NCBI GenBank assembly: GCA_027306885.1 | Contig: DAHUYV010000019.1 | Span: 1 to 50,000 of the forward strand | Source: Candidatus Dormiibacterota bacterium | Lineage (GTDB): Bacteria; Chloroflexota; Dormibacteria; Aeolococcales; Bog-877 | Direction: 5' to 3' | Length of the DNA stretch: 50,000 nucleotides | In this document: positions 33,379-41,473 of the stretch, in pieces | Position numbering within the stretch: the stretch's first letter is position 1 | Layout: each line of letters begins with the position of its first letter | Position numbers and translations under genes: made by a program | The notes under the pieces: model-generated | The model's input: the letters and a program-made list of their open reading frames with translations, nothing else | What the model was told of the DNA's origin: nothing | The model's database searches: none

Positions 33379-34641
33379 GTGCGGCTGCTCGCGGGCACCG
33401 GCTGGGGAGGCCGGCCTGGGGCCGCGGACGGGGCTGCCCCTGTGTCCGAGCCACCGGCTGCGGGTGCCCCGCCAGATCTCGCTGAGGCGCCGACCTGGGC
33501 GCGGCCGGTCCTCCTGACCCTGGCCCGACTGCGCGCCCCTCGCACGGTGGTCGCGGTGGCGATGAGTGGGGGCGTGGACAGCTCGGTGGCGGCAGCTCTC
33601 CTCGTGGCCGCGGGGGTGGGCGTGGTCGGTGTGACCATGCGCCTGTGGGGCGAGGAGGAGCTGGAGCGAGGGGAGGGGGGGTGCTGCTCCCTGGACGCGG
33701 TGGAGGACGCCCGCCGGGTCTGCGGCCGCCTGGGCATCGCCCACTATGTCCTCAACCTGCGTGAGCACTTCCATTCCACCGTGGTCGGCGACTTCCTGAG
33801 CCAGTATCGCGATGGGCTGACCCCGAACCCCTGCGTCCGCTGCAACGAGCGGGTCAAGTTCGATGAGCTCTACCGGCGGGTGCGGCTGGTGGGGGCGTCC
33901 CACCTGGCCACCGGTCACTACTGCCGGCTGACCGAAGCCGGCGACGGGAGCCTGGTGATGCGGCGCGCCCGGGACCAGCGCAAGGACCAGTCCTACACCC
34001 TGTACCGGACTCCCGACGAGGTGCTGCGCCGGTGCGTCTTTCCTCTCGGCGAGCTGGAGAAGCCCCAGGTGCGGGAGCTGGCCCGGACCTGGGGGCTGGC
34101 GGTGGCCACCAAGCCCGACAGTCAGGAGCTCTGCTTTGTCGGTGGCGGTGACCACCGGGGAGTGCTGGCCCGCGACCTCGCCGGCAGCTACGCCCCGGGT
34201 CCGATCCTGGACCTGGAGGGAAGGGAGGTTGGCCGGCATCAGGGCGTGCCTTTCTACACCGTCGGGCAGCGTCACGGCCTGGAGCTGAAGGTCACCCGGC
34301 CCGACGCGGAGCCCCAGTACGTCGTCAAGGTGGAGTCGAGGGCCAACACCGTGCGGATCGGTCCGTGGCGCGCGCTGCTGACCCCGTCCTGCAGCCTGAG
34401 CCGGCTCGTGGTCCTCAGCCCGCGGCCGGCGGGGGAGGGCGCCAACGCCCTCGCCCAGCTCCGGGCCCACGGGCGGCCGGTTCCGGCGCTCTGGTGGCAG
34501 CTTCCCGGCGGGCGGGCGCGGGTGGAGTTTCGCGAGCCGCAGGCCGGCGTCTCTCCCGGGCAGTCCCTGGTCCTCTACGATGGTGACCAGGTGGTGGCGG
34601 GCGGGGAGGTTGAAGTCGAGAGCGGAGCGGAGGCCCGCTGA
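33379..34641 (+). CDS. mnmA: tRNA-specific 2-thiouridylase
   Basis: A 420-residue enzyme that thiolates uridine 34 of tRNAs for Lys, Glu and Gln. Its PP-loop is AMSGGVDSSVAAALL, the catalytic Cys pair lies in LTPNPCVRCNERVKFDEL and SQELCFVGGG, and VGQRHGLEL opens the C-terminal part. The first 60 or so residues before the PP-loop are an Ala/Pro-rich extension not usual for MnmA; a later start could be real, but no better start signal is seen near residue 60. It sits 24 bp after the CysO-like carrier. Confidence 0.92.
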   Translation: MRLLAGTGWGGRPGAADGAAPVSEPPAAGAPPDLAEAPTWARPVLLTLARLRAPRTVVAVAMSGGVDSSVAAALLVAAGVGVVGVTMRLWGEEELERGEGGCCSLDAVEDARRVCGRLGIAHYVLNLREHFHSTVVGDFLSQYRDGLTPNPCVRCNERVKFDELYRRVRLVGASHLATGHYCRLTEAGDGSLVMRRARDQRKDQSYTLYRTPDEVLRRCVFPLGELEKPQVRELARTWGLAVATKPDSQELCFVGGGDHRGVLARDLAGSYAPGPILDLEGREVGRHQGVPFYTVGQRHGLELKVTRPDAEPQYVVKVESRANTVRIGPWRALLTPSCSLSRLVVLSPRPAGEGANALAQLRAHGRPVPALWWQLPGGRARVEFREPQAGVSPGQSLVLYDGDQVVAGGEVEVESGAEAR

Positions 34642-34973
34642 TGGGGTGGCCCATCGAGGCTCTCCTGCTTCTGGTGGCGCTGGCGGGTTGCACCGTTGCC
34701 GCCGCCGCGATTCAGCTCGCCTGGGCGTGGCGCAGCTGGCCGCTGCTGGCGGTGGGGCTGGCGACCGTCTGCAGCCTCGCCGCGGAAGTGGCGGCCCTCA
34801 ACGGGTGGTGGGGGCCGACGCTACCCGGCGGGGTGGCCACCGTCTCCCTGGGGATGGGCGCCGCGGCCGTGGCCGCGCTCGCTGTCTATCTGCTGCTCCC
34901 GCCCCCGCCTCCTCGGACGGACTCCAGGGCCCGGGCCACGGGACCTGCGGCCAACCCCGACAGCGAGGCTTGA
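34641..34973 (+). CDS. Small membrane protein, unknown function
   Basis: A 110-residue protein with three hydrophobic helices (about residues 6-27, 33-50 and 63-85) and a Pro-rich cytoplasmic tail. No family is recognised. ATG overlaps the mnmA stop by 1 nt. It starts a run of membrane-linked genes leading to the polyprenyl synthase and the complex I-like cluster, so it may serve the same membrane system. Confidence 0.6.
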   Translation: MGWPIEALLLLVALAGCTVAAAAIQLAWAWRSWPLLAVGLATVCSLAAEVAALNGWWGPTLPGGVATVSLGMGAAAVAALAVYLLLPPPPPRTDSRARATGPAANPDSEA

Positions 34974-34977
34974 GGCG

Positions 34978-35262
34978 TTGATTGCCGCGGTGCTCGGGGT
35001 GGTGGCGGCGGTGGTGATCGTGGTCGGGGGCTGGTTCGCGCCCGCTCCGGATCTCCTCACTGGGCGTGTGCTGCGGGCCGCTCGGGGCAGCCGGCTGCTC
35101 CTGTGGGCGGCTGTCCCATTCGTGCTGGCGCTGATGCTTGCAGCGCTGCTGGGTGCCAACGGCCGGTCGGGGCCCCTGCTGGTCACCCTTCTGGGGCTGG
35201 TGGGGTTGGCAATCCTGCTGGTTGGCTGGTTCGCCTGGAGCTATCCCGAGGTGGAAGCGTGA
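34978..35262 (+). CDS. Small membrane protein, unknown function
   Basis: A 94-residue protein with three helices (about residues 2-19, 41-60 and 66-84) and a C-terminal WSYPEVEA. No family is recognised. The TTG start at 34978 is chosen because it is the first start after the previous stop and gives a normal N-terminal helix, with only GAGG upstream. The stop overlaps the prenyl synthase start as GTGA. Confidence 0.55.
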   Translation: MIAAVLGVVAAVVIVVGGWFAPAPDLLTGRVLRAARGSRLLLWAAVPFVLALMLAALLGANGRSGPLLVTLLGLVGLAILLVGWFAWSYPEVEA

Positions 35263-36806
35263 GCGTCTCGCTGTCGCTGGGCTCGCGTGAGAGCCAGGCC
35301 GGCGCCGTCTCCGGGCCGTGGCTGCAGGAGGCCTACCGGCGCGCTCTGGACCGCCTCGAGGGGATGCAGTTCGGCCCGGCCCCCGACCGTCCCGGCGACG
35401 AGCTGGGATTGGCGGCCCGGTGGGCCCTCCGGGCCGCCGCCGCCGGGCCGGAGCTGGTCCCTCACGCCGGACTGGTCGCCAGCGCCGCGGAGATGACGCA
35501 GCGGGCGCTGGAGTGGCATGCCGCCGCCGCCCGCGGGGAGCAGTCGGTCGGGCTCGGCACCCTCGCCGGGGACTACTGCCTTGCCCAGGCTGCGGCCCTG
35601 CTCACCAGCTGCGGCAGCGTGGAGCTGGAGGCCGCCTTCGCCGACGGGCTGACCGTGGCCGGAGCGGTCCTCGCCGCGGGGGCTGGGATCGAGACGGTGG
35701 TCCGGCAGCTGCTGCCCGCAGCCGGCTGGGGAGGGGCTCGCTGCGCCGGCCTGCCCGGGTCGGCGCAGGCCAGGTGGTGGCGGGCCGGGCGCCGACTTGC
35801 CGCCACCCCGGCGGCGTTTCGATCCACCCCGCCCTGCCCGGACGAGGTCGCCTCACTCCTGCGGTCCGCCGACCCCCTGGAGCGTCGGCTCGGGGCCACC
35901 CTGGCGATGGATCCTCCCTCGGTGTCGGCACCGATGGCCCGGCTGTTGGGCGCGGGGGGCAAGCGGATCCGGGCCCGTCTGCTCCTCATCGCTGGCGAGG
36001 TGGGCCGGGAGTACCGACCGGACCTCATCATGAACGGGGCGGCGGCGATGGAGATGCTCCACGCCGCCACGCTCTGCCATGACGACCTGGTGGACGGCGC
36101 CGACTCCCGCCGGGGTGCCCCCACCGTGGCCTCCACCCAGGGGCCGCTGGTGGCTCTGGGGGTGGGCGACTACTACCTGGGCCGGGCCTCGGGGATGGTG
36201 GCGCGCCTCGGTGACCCGAGGATATCCAGGGCCTTTGCCACCGCCCTGGTGGAGATCGCCGAGGGGCAGTTGAGGGAGTTGGACCGACGCTCGGTCTGGT
36301 CGGCTGGCCTGGTGCCCTACGTGCAGGTGGCCCGCCGCAAGACCGGCTCCCTCCTGGCGGCCTGCGCCGCCATAGGGGCGCTTCTGGGGAGGGCGCCGGC
36401 CCGCGACGTCCGGGCCGTGGCGCGCTTCGCTCGGGACCTGGGCCTGGCGTTTCAGGGAATCGACGATTGCCTCGACTTCAGCGACCCGGGCCGGACCGGG
36501 AAGCCGGCCGGCATCGACCTGGCGCAGGGCATCTGCGGTCTGCCCGTGCTCTGCGCCCTCCGAGGCCCGCGCCGAGCCGAGGTTCTGGTGCGGCTCCGGC
36601 GCATGGAGCGGGTGGGCCCCGATGAGGCCGCCGCCCTCCGATCCCAGGTGGTGGCCCTGGTGCACGAATCGGGGGCCCTGGCGACCGCTCGGACGGTGGC
36701 GGACGGGTGGAGCGGCGAGGCCCTGGCCCACGTCTCGCACCTGCCGGAACCGATCCGGGTGCAGCTGGAGCGCTTCGCCGATCGCCTTACGCTTCGAGAC
36801 CGCTGA
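35259..36806 (+). CDS. Polyprenyl diphosphate synthase, double-length with degenerate N-terminal half
   Basis: A 515-residue protein, about 190 longer than usual. The C-terminal half is a complete trans-prenyltransferase: GGKRIR (233-238), first Asp motif DDLVD (275-279), KTGSLL (361-366) and second Asp motif DDCLD (402-406). The N-terminal half keeps the helical pattern and a TLAGDYCLAQAAALL block (101-115) comparable to the VGDYYLGRA block (302-310), but has no Asp-rich motif. It looks like a decayed second copy or a fused non-catalytic subunit, as in heteromeric heptaprenyl synthases. Probably makes the menaquinone side chain. GTG start overlaps the upstream gene. Confidence 0.82.
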   Translation: MSVSLSLGSRESQAGAVSGPWLQEAYRRALDRLEGMQFGPAPDRPGDELGLAARWALRAAAAGPELVPHAGLVASAAEMTQRALEWHAAAARGEQSVGLGTLAGDYCLAQAAALLTSCGSVELEAAFADGLTVAGAVLAAGAGIETVVRQLLPAAGWGGARCAGLPGSAQARWWRAGRRLAATPAAFRSTPPCPDEVASLLRSADPLERRLGATLAMDPPSVSAPMARLLGAGGKRIRARLLLIAGEVGREYRPDLIMNGAAAMEMLHAATLCHDDLVDGADSRRGAPTVASTQGPLVALGVGDYYLGRASGMVARLGDPRISRAFATALVEIAEGQLRELDRRSVWSAGLVPYVQVARRKTGSLLAACAAIGALLGRAPARDVRAVARFARDLGLAFQGIDDCLDFSDPGRTGKPAGIDLAQGICGLPVLCALRGPRRAEVLVRLRRMERVGPDEAAALRSQVVALVHESGALATARTVADGWSGEALAHVSHLPEPIRVQLERFADRLTLRDR

Positions 36807-36839
36807 CCGAGGGCGGCCCGGGATTTGATCTCGGTCCCA

Positions 36840-36845
36840 TAAAAT
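36840..36845 (+). promoter_or_regulatory. Candidate -10 element of the complex I-like cluster
   Basis: TAAAAT, 85 nt before the NuoJ-like ATG, which has AGGAGG at 36915-36920. It suggests the cluster has its own promoter. No clear -35 box. Confidence 0.35.
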
Positions 36846-36930
36846 GACCGCCCGTGCCACGTTCACACGGGCGCTGTCTCGCCCGGCCGGGGCGGCCTGT
36901 GACCATCGGACTCAGGAGGCGGGGCGGTAA

Positions 36931-37536
36931 ATGATCGGGGTGGCGGTCGCTGGGGGGGTGGCGGTGGGCTCGGCCCTTGCCTTTCTCCTCCGCCCGCAGC
37001 GGTCGCTGCAGCTGGCCGCCCTCCTGCTCATGAGCCTGGCCGCCGGTGTGGCGATGGCCACCGCCGGGGCCCTCATTCCGGGGATCGTGGTGGTCCTGGT
37101 TGGGGGGATCGGAACCACCGCTCTGCTCTCTCCCCTGAGCCGGAGCGCCACCGCGGGGGATCGTCGTGACCGGGCGGCCCGACGCGCCTCCACGATCTAC
37201 GCCGGCGTGGCCGGGCTGGGGGTCTTCGCCCTTCTGCTGGGGGTGGGCATCGCCACCCGGTCGGCCTTCTCGGCGGCGCCCCCCGGCCCCTCGCCCGCCC
37301 AGGTGGGCTCGGCGTTCCTGCTGGGAGCCGGGATCCCGGCCCTCGGCGCGGTGGTGCTCCTCGCCACCGTCCTGGTGACCGCGGTGGTGCTGATCCAGCG
37401 CGACCGCCGCGAGGCGCTCGAGGAGCAGGCTGAGGCGGCGCGCCGCCGCCGAATCGCCCAACAGAGGCGTCGGGCTGAGCAGCGCGAGGCGGCGCGGGCG
37501 GCCGCACGGGTTCAGCGGCGGGGCCCCAGAGGGTGA
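36931..37536 (+). CDS. NuoJ-like membrane protein (divergent complex I subunit)
   Basis: A 201-residue protein with five helices, then a long Arg/Ala/Glu-rich coiled-coil-like tail (about residues 150-201). Helix order and loops follow NuoJ: FLLRPQRSLQLAALLLMSLAAGVAM, then ALIPGIVVVLVGGIGTTALLSPL at the place of the NuoJ pi-bulge region, and a last long helix. The Glu of the usual PFE motif near the last helix is absent (AGIPALGAVVLL). Identity rests on position as first of a J-K-L-M-N order and on topology; sequence match is weak. Start ATG with AGGAGG upstream. Confidence 0.6.
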   Translation: MIGVAVAGGVAVGSALAFLLRPQRSLQLAALLLMSLAAGVAMATAGALIPGIVVVLVGGIGTTALLSPLSRSATAGDRRDRAARRASTIYAGVAGLGVFALLLGVGIATRSAFSAAPPGPSPAQVGSAFLLGAGIPALGAVVLLATVLVTAVVLIQRDRREALEEQAEAARRRRIAQQRRRAEQREAARAAARVQRRGPRG

Positions 37537-37976
37537 GCGGTTCCGCCGCCGCGCTCCTGGTGGCCGCCGCCGGGCTTGTCGGCGTCTCGGTGGGCGCCTT
37601 GGTCCACCGGCGGGACGCCCTCGGCGCCATCGGCGCTGTGCTCATGCTGCTGACGGCGGCGGGGTGTGCCCTGGCGGCGTTCGCGGCCACCGCCCCGACC
37701 AGCTCCGACTCGGCCCAGCTCCAGGCGTTCGCGCTCGTCGTGGAGCTCCTGGCCCCGTCCCTGGTCGTGGCCGCGGTCGGCGTGGCCCTGGTGCTGCGCC
37801 GCCGGTCCGGGTCCGACCTCCTCAGCCTCGTCACCACCCGCCCCACCGGCCCGGCGGCCGCCGCCAGATCCAGCTCGGCTTCCGAGCCTTCGGAGCCGGA
37901 GAATGAGCCCGGGAGCGCCACCGACGGCTCGCCGGCCGCGGACGATGACGGCGACGCCGCGGAGGAGCCGCTGTGA
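37533..37976 (+). CDS. NuoK-like membrane protein (divergent complex I subunit)
   Basis: A 147-residue protein with three helices in the first 90 residues, like NuoK, plus an added acidic, Ser/Pro/Asp-rich tail (about residues 95-147). In NuoK the first buried Glu sits in an IGIELM-type motif; here the equivalent reads AIGAVLMLL, so the Glu is lost. A second Glu remains in VVELLAP. GTG start overlaps the previous stop, and its end overlaps the NuoL-like gene. Confidence in the family rests mainly on size, topology and position. Confidence 0.55.
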   Translation: MSGSAAALLVAAAGLVGVSVGALVHRRDALGAIGAVLMLLTAAGCALAAFAATAPTSSDSAQLQAFALVVELLAPSLVVAAVGVALVLRRRSGSDLLSLVTTRPTGPAAAARSSSASEPSEPENEPGSATDGSPAADDDGDAAEEPL

Positions 37977-39946
37977 GGCTGTTCGACGCTGGTTGGGTCC
38001 TCCTGCTTCTGCCGTTGGGGGGGATCGCGGCCAGCTACCTCTCGGAGACCCGCCGAGGCTCGGCCTGGGCGGTTTGGGGTGCGGCCTGGCTGACGCTGGC
38101 CGCCTCGCTGTTGCTGTTGGCCGCCACGGTGGCTCATCACACCGTCGTGAATCAATCAACGATCACCTTCTGGAGCTTCTCGGTCACCCAGACGCCGTTC
38201 AACGCGGCCACCGCCACCCTGCTGCCCGCCACCTTCCAGGTGGGGGTGGGGTTCGCCGCCACCCCATTCGGGGCGGTCCTGGCGGTGCTGGCCTCGGTCA
38301 CCGTCCTGCTCGGGGAGGCCCAGCTGATGGGCCAGCTTCGCTCCAGCCCTCAGCTCCCGACCCTGATGCGCCTCTCCGCGCTGCTCGGGCTCGCCGCCCT
38401 GCTGGTGGTGCTGGCCCCGGGCCTCTTCCAGCTGTTCCTCGGCGTCGGGCTGACCGGGCTTCTGGCTTCGCTGCTGGCGGGGGCCGGTGGCGGCACTGGA
38501 TTCGGTCGGGCGGCGCGGTACACCCACGTGGCTTGGACCGCCGGGACCGCCTCCCTGCTCTTGGCGGTGGTGTTCGTGTACACCAAGTTCGCCGGTGCCG
38601 TGGCCGTGGCGGCCACCACCGGGAAGCACGCCACCGCCCAGACCCCGTACGGGCTCAATCTCACGGCGCTGGATGCCATCTGGCAGGCGGCACACCGCGG
38701 CGCCGTCAATGCGGTCGGTGGCAGAACCCTGACCTTGGCCGCGGTCCTGTTCCTGGTGGCGGCCGCCTGTGGCGCCGGCCAGCTGCCGCTCCAAGGGGTC
38801 TGGAGGGCGCTCGCGCATGCCCCCTCCGGGGCCGGCCCGCTGTTGCAGGGGCTGTCGGGTGTGGTGGTCCCGGCATCCCTGCTGCTGGCCGTGTTCCCCC
38901 TCCTGCACCTGGCTTCCGGGGCGCAGCCGGCCCTGCTGGTGCTCGGCTCCGTCTCCAGCCTCGCCGGGGCGGTCCTCGCTCTCGGGGAGCAGCGGCTACT
39001 CCGCTTCCCCGCCTGGGTGGCGCTCAGCCAGGCGGGGATGGTGCTGGTGGCGATCGGGGTAGGCTCCCCCGCGGCAGCGGTGGCGCTGGCGATCTCCACC
39101 GTTCTGGTGGGCATGGCGCTGGGCGCGGCCACCTCGCGCCTGAGCCTGGACCTGAGGGTGGACACCGTCCAGCGCCTGGGGCTGGCCTGGAGGCAGGCGC
39201 GCCCCAGCGGGTGGGCGATGCTCGGGGCGCTGGCGGCGGGGTCGGGGGCCCTCGGCCTCGGTGCCTTCTTCGCCCGGTCGGAGGTCCTGGCGGCGGCCCT
39301 GAGCTCTGGCCCGGAGGCCGCGGCTCTGCGGGTGGTGGCGGTGGTGGCGGTCATCCTGTCGCCGCTGGCGGTGGCGGCGGGGTGCGGCCGGCTCGCGTGG
39401 CACCTTCTCCGTGGCGCCGACCCCTCCGACCCGCGCGAGGCGCGCTCGGCTCGCCGCCAGCTCAGCCAGGGCCAGCGCCAGGCCGGGGACAGCGTTCCGA
39501 TCGTGGCGGCGGTCCTGGCCGTGCTCGCCGGCGTCCTCGCCCTGATCCTCGGCCGGATGCTTCCGGAGCCGGGGGCCATCCCTGGCCTGTCCGCCTCCGG
39601 CGCGGCCCTCCTGGCGATGACCGTCCTGCCCCTTTTGGGGCTCGCCCTGGCCTGGACGGCGGGCGCCCGCCTTGGGGCCCCGGCCCGCACCCAGGGTGTC
39701 CTTGACGGCACGGCATTGCTGGCGGCGGCGACCGATCTCGGCCTCGGCTGGCCGGCCGAGGCGGTGGAGGCCTTCACCACCCGGGTCTGGCAGCCGGTGG
39801 CGGATGGCGCAGGTGGCGTGCTCGCCGAGCTTCTGGGAGCGGACGAGGGTGGTGCCGGGCCGATCTGGGATCGCTGGGCGGGAGCTGCCGTCCTGGCCCT
39901 GCTGGCGCTGGCGGTGGCGGCGGCATCGTGGTGGGGGTTGGCCTGA
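37973..39946 (+). CDS. NuoL-like antiporter-type membrane protein with missing proton-path residues
   Basis: A 657-residue protein with about 15 helices. Homology is visible in GAGQLPLQGVWRALAHAPSGAGPLLQG, which aligns with the KSAQ-PLHVWLPDA-PVSALIHAAT region of NuoL, and in LGAFFARSEVLAAAL, which aligns with GFFSKDEIL. The helix-7 Lys becomes Gly, the helix-8 His becomes Gln-Gly, and the GWELVG Glu becomes Gly (GVGLTGL). The SKDE Lys becomes Arg. It may therefore not pump protons as NuoL does. GTG start overlaps the NuoK-like gene by 4 nt. Confidence 0.75.
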   Translation: MRLFDAGWVLLLLPLGGIAASYLSETRRGSAWAVWGAAWLTLAASLLLLAATVAHHTVVNQSTITFWSFSVTQTPFNAATATLLPATFQVGVGFAATPFGAVLAVLASVTVLLGEAQLMGQLRSSPQLPTLMRLSALLGLAALLVVLAPGLFQLFLGVGLTGLLASLLAGAGGGTGFGRAARYTHVAWTAGTASLLLAVVFVYTKFAGAVAVAATTGKHATAQTPYGLNLTALDAIWQAAHRGAVNAVGGRTLTLAAVLFLVAAACGAGQLPLQGVWRALAHAPSGAGPLLQGLSGVVVPASLLLAVFPLLHLASGAQPALLVLGSVSSLAGAVLALGEQRLLRFPAWVALSQAGMVLVAIGVGSPAAAVALAISTVLVGMALGAATSRLSLDLRVDTVQRLGLAWRQARPSGWAMLGALAAGSGALGLGAFFARSEVLAAALSSGPEAAALRVVAVVAVILSPLAVAAGCGRLAWHLLRGADPSDPREARSARRQLSQGQRQAGDSVPIVAAVLAVLAGVLALILGRMLPEPGAIPGLSASGAALLAMTVLPLLGLALAWTAGARLGAPARTQGVLDGTALLAAATDLGLGWPAEAVEAFTTRVWQPVADGAGGVLAELLGADEGGAGPIWDRWAGAAVLALLALAVAAASWWGLA

Positions 39947-41473
39947 GTGCCCAGCGACATCAGCCTCACCTTGATCGTGTTCGCACCCCTGGTCGGCGCC
40001 CTCATCGTGCTCGCCCTTCCGGCTCGGACCGATCTGGAGCGCTTCCGGGTCCGAACCACCGCGCTCTTCGCCACCGCGCTCCCCCTGGCGGTCGCCATAT
40101 TCGACCTCCTGGGGGAAGTCGGCAACCCCGCTCAGGGCGCCCTCGCCCAGCCCAGCATCGACGCCCCCTGGTTGCGCGGCTTCTTCTTCCAGATGGACTA
40201 CCACCTGGGCACCGACGGGCTGAACCTCATGCTCCTGTTCGCTGTGACCGTCGTGTTCCCGGCCCTGGTCCTCGCCAGTTGGAGGCAACGGCAGCGGCCC
40301 CGCTCCCACTTCGCCCTGCTGCTGCTCACCGAGGTGGGCCTGGCTGGCACCATGGCCACCCAGGACCTCCTCCTGCTGGTGGTGTTCTTTTGGATGCCGG
40401 TGCTGCCGCTGGCGCTCCTGGTCGGTCAGGGGCAGCATCCACGGGCGGCCGAGGCGGCCCGCCGGGTCCTGGTCAGCCAGTCTCTGGGCTCCGCCGCCCT
40501 CCTCCTCGCCGCCTTGCTGGTGCTGCTGCGCACCGGCAACACCACCTTCAACTTCACGACCCTCTCCACCGTCACTCCGCTCCAGGGAGCCCCGGGGCTG
40601 GTCGTGGCCGCGCTACTCCTCTTCGCCTTCGGCTCGCGCCTGGCGGTCTTCCCCCTCCAGCGCTGGCTGGTGGGCGGCCTGGAGGCCGCCTCCACCCCCG
40701 TCGCCATGCTGTTGGTGCTCAGCTCGGTCCCGGTGGGCACCTATGGGTTGGTTCGCGTGCTGCTGGGGATCGACCCGAAGGGGGCCCTCCAGTTGGTGCT
40801 CCCGGTCCTGGCCCTGGCGCTGGTGACGCTGTACTGGTCGGCCCTGGCCGCGCTCGGGGCGAGGGATGTGCGCCGCGCCACGGCCTCGCTCCTGGTCGGC
40901 GTCGGGGGCCCGGTGCTTCTCGGGGTGATCACCTTCTCCGAGACCTCGCTCTCCGGAGCCCTCTGGCTGGGGTTCGCCACCGGCTTCTTCGGACCGCTCC
41001 TGGTCCTGGTGACGGGAGCCGTCGCGGAGCGGGGAGGGGAGGGGAGCCTGGCTAGACTCGCCGGCCGGGCGGGAGGCGCCGACCGGCTCCGCCTCCTCTA
41101 CGTTTGCGCGGCCGCGGGACTGGTGGGCGTGCCGTTCCTGGCGGGGTTCCCGGGGCTGTTCCAGGTCCTGGTGGGGAGCTTCGCCCAGCACCGATTCGTG
41201 ACCGCCCTGGTGGTGGCCGGCATGGCTCTTCTGGCGGTGGCCGCCTGGCGGGTTGGGGCGGCCCTCTTCTGGGGTGGGCCGGAGGACGAAGCCGAAGTGG
41301 AGCGGGTCAGCGATGCGAGGGGGTCCGAGTTCTACGCGGGCTGGTGGCTGGCGGCGGCGATCGTGGTGTTCGGGCTCACCGCCGGCTACTTCATCCCCTA
41401 CACGGTTCACGGCACCGACCTCGTGGCGGCCCGGGTGTCCAGCCTCGCCCCCGCCAAGGTGCCCGGCAAGTGA
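39947..41473 (+). CDS. NuoM-like antiporter-type membrane protein with missing proton-path residues
   Basis: A 508-residue protein with about 14 helices. The HLGTDGLNLMLLFAVTVVFPALVLASW run matches the NuoM LGVDGLSL region well, and VGVPFLAGFPGLFQVLVGSF matches the late GFPGEF motif. The key buried Glu of FFWELML is replaced (VVFFWMPVLPL). The helix-7 Lys of VKMPMVPVHGWLPDAH is Arg (GSRLAVFPLQRWLVGG), and the helix-8 Lys of LLKTAAYGLLR is Ser (LSSVPVGTYGLVR). Strong subunit identity but altered function is inferred. It directly abuts the NuoL-like gene. Confidence 0.82.
   Translation: MPSDISLTLIVFAPLVGALIVLALPARTDLERFRVRTTALFATALPLAVAIFDLLGEVGNPAQGALAQPSIDAPWLRGFFFQMDYHLGTDGLNLMLLFAVTVVFPALVLASWRQRQRPRSHFALLLLTEVGLAGTMATQDLLLLVVFFWMPVLPLALLVGQGQHPRAAEAARRVLVSQSLGSAALLLAALLVLLRTGNTTFNFTTLSTVTPLQGAPGLVVAALLLFAFGSRLAVFPLQRWLVGGLEAASTPVAMLLVLSSVPVGTYGLVRVLLGIDPKGALQLVLPVLALALVTLYWSALAALGARDVRRATASLLVGVGGPVLLGVITFSETSLSGALWLGFATGFFGPLLVLVTGAVAERGGEGSLARLAGRAGGADRLRLLYVCAAAGLVGVPFLAGFPGLFQVLVGSFAQHRFVTALVVAGMALLAVAAWRVGAALFWGGPEDEAEVERVSDARGSEFYAGWWLAAAIVVFGLTAGYFIPYTVHGTDLVAARVSSLAPAKVPGK

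Noticed and set aside
37666-39705. A 679-codon open frame overlapping the NuoL-like gene on the same strand
   Set aside because: Out-of-frame shadow with low-complexity Arg/Pro/Gly content; the NuoL-like frame has helices and family motifs.
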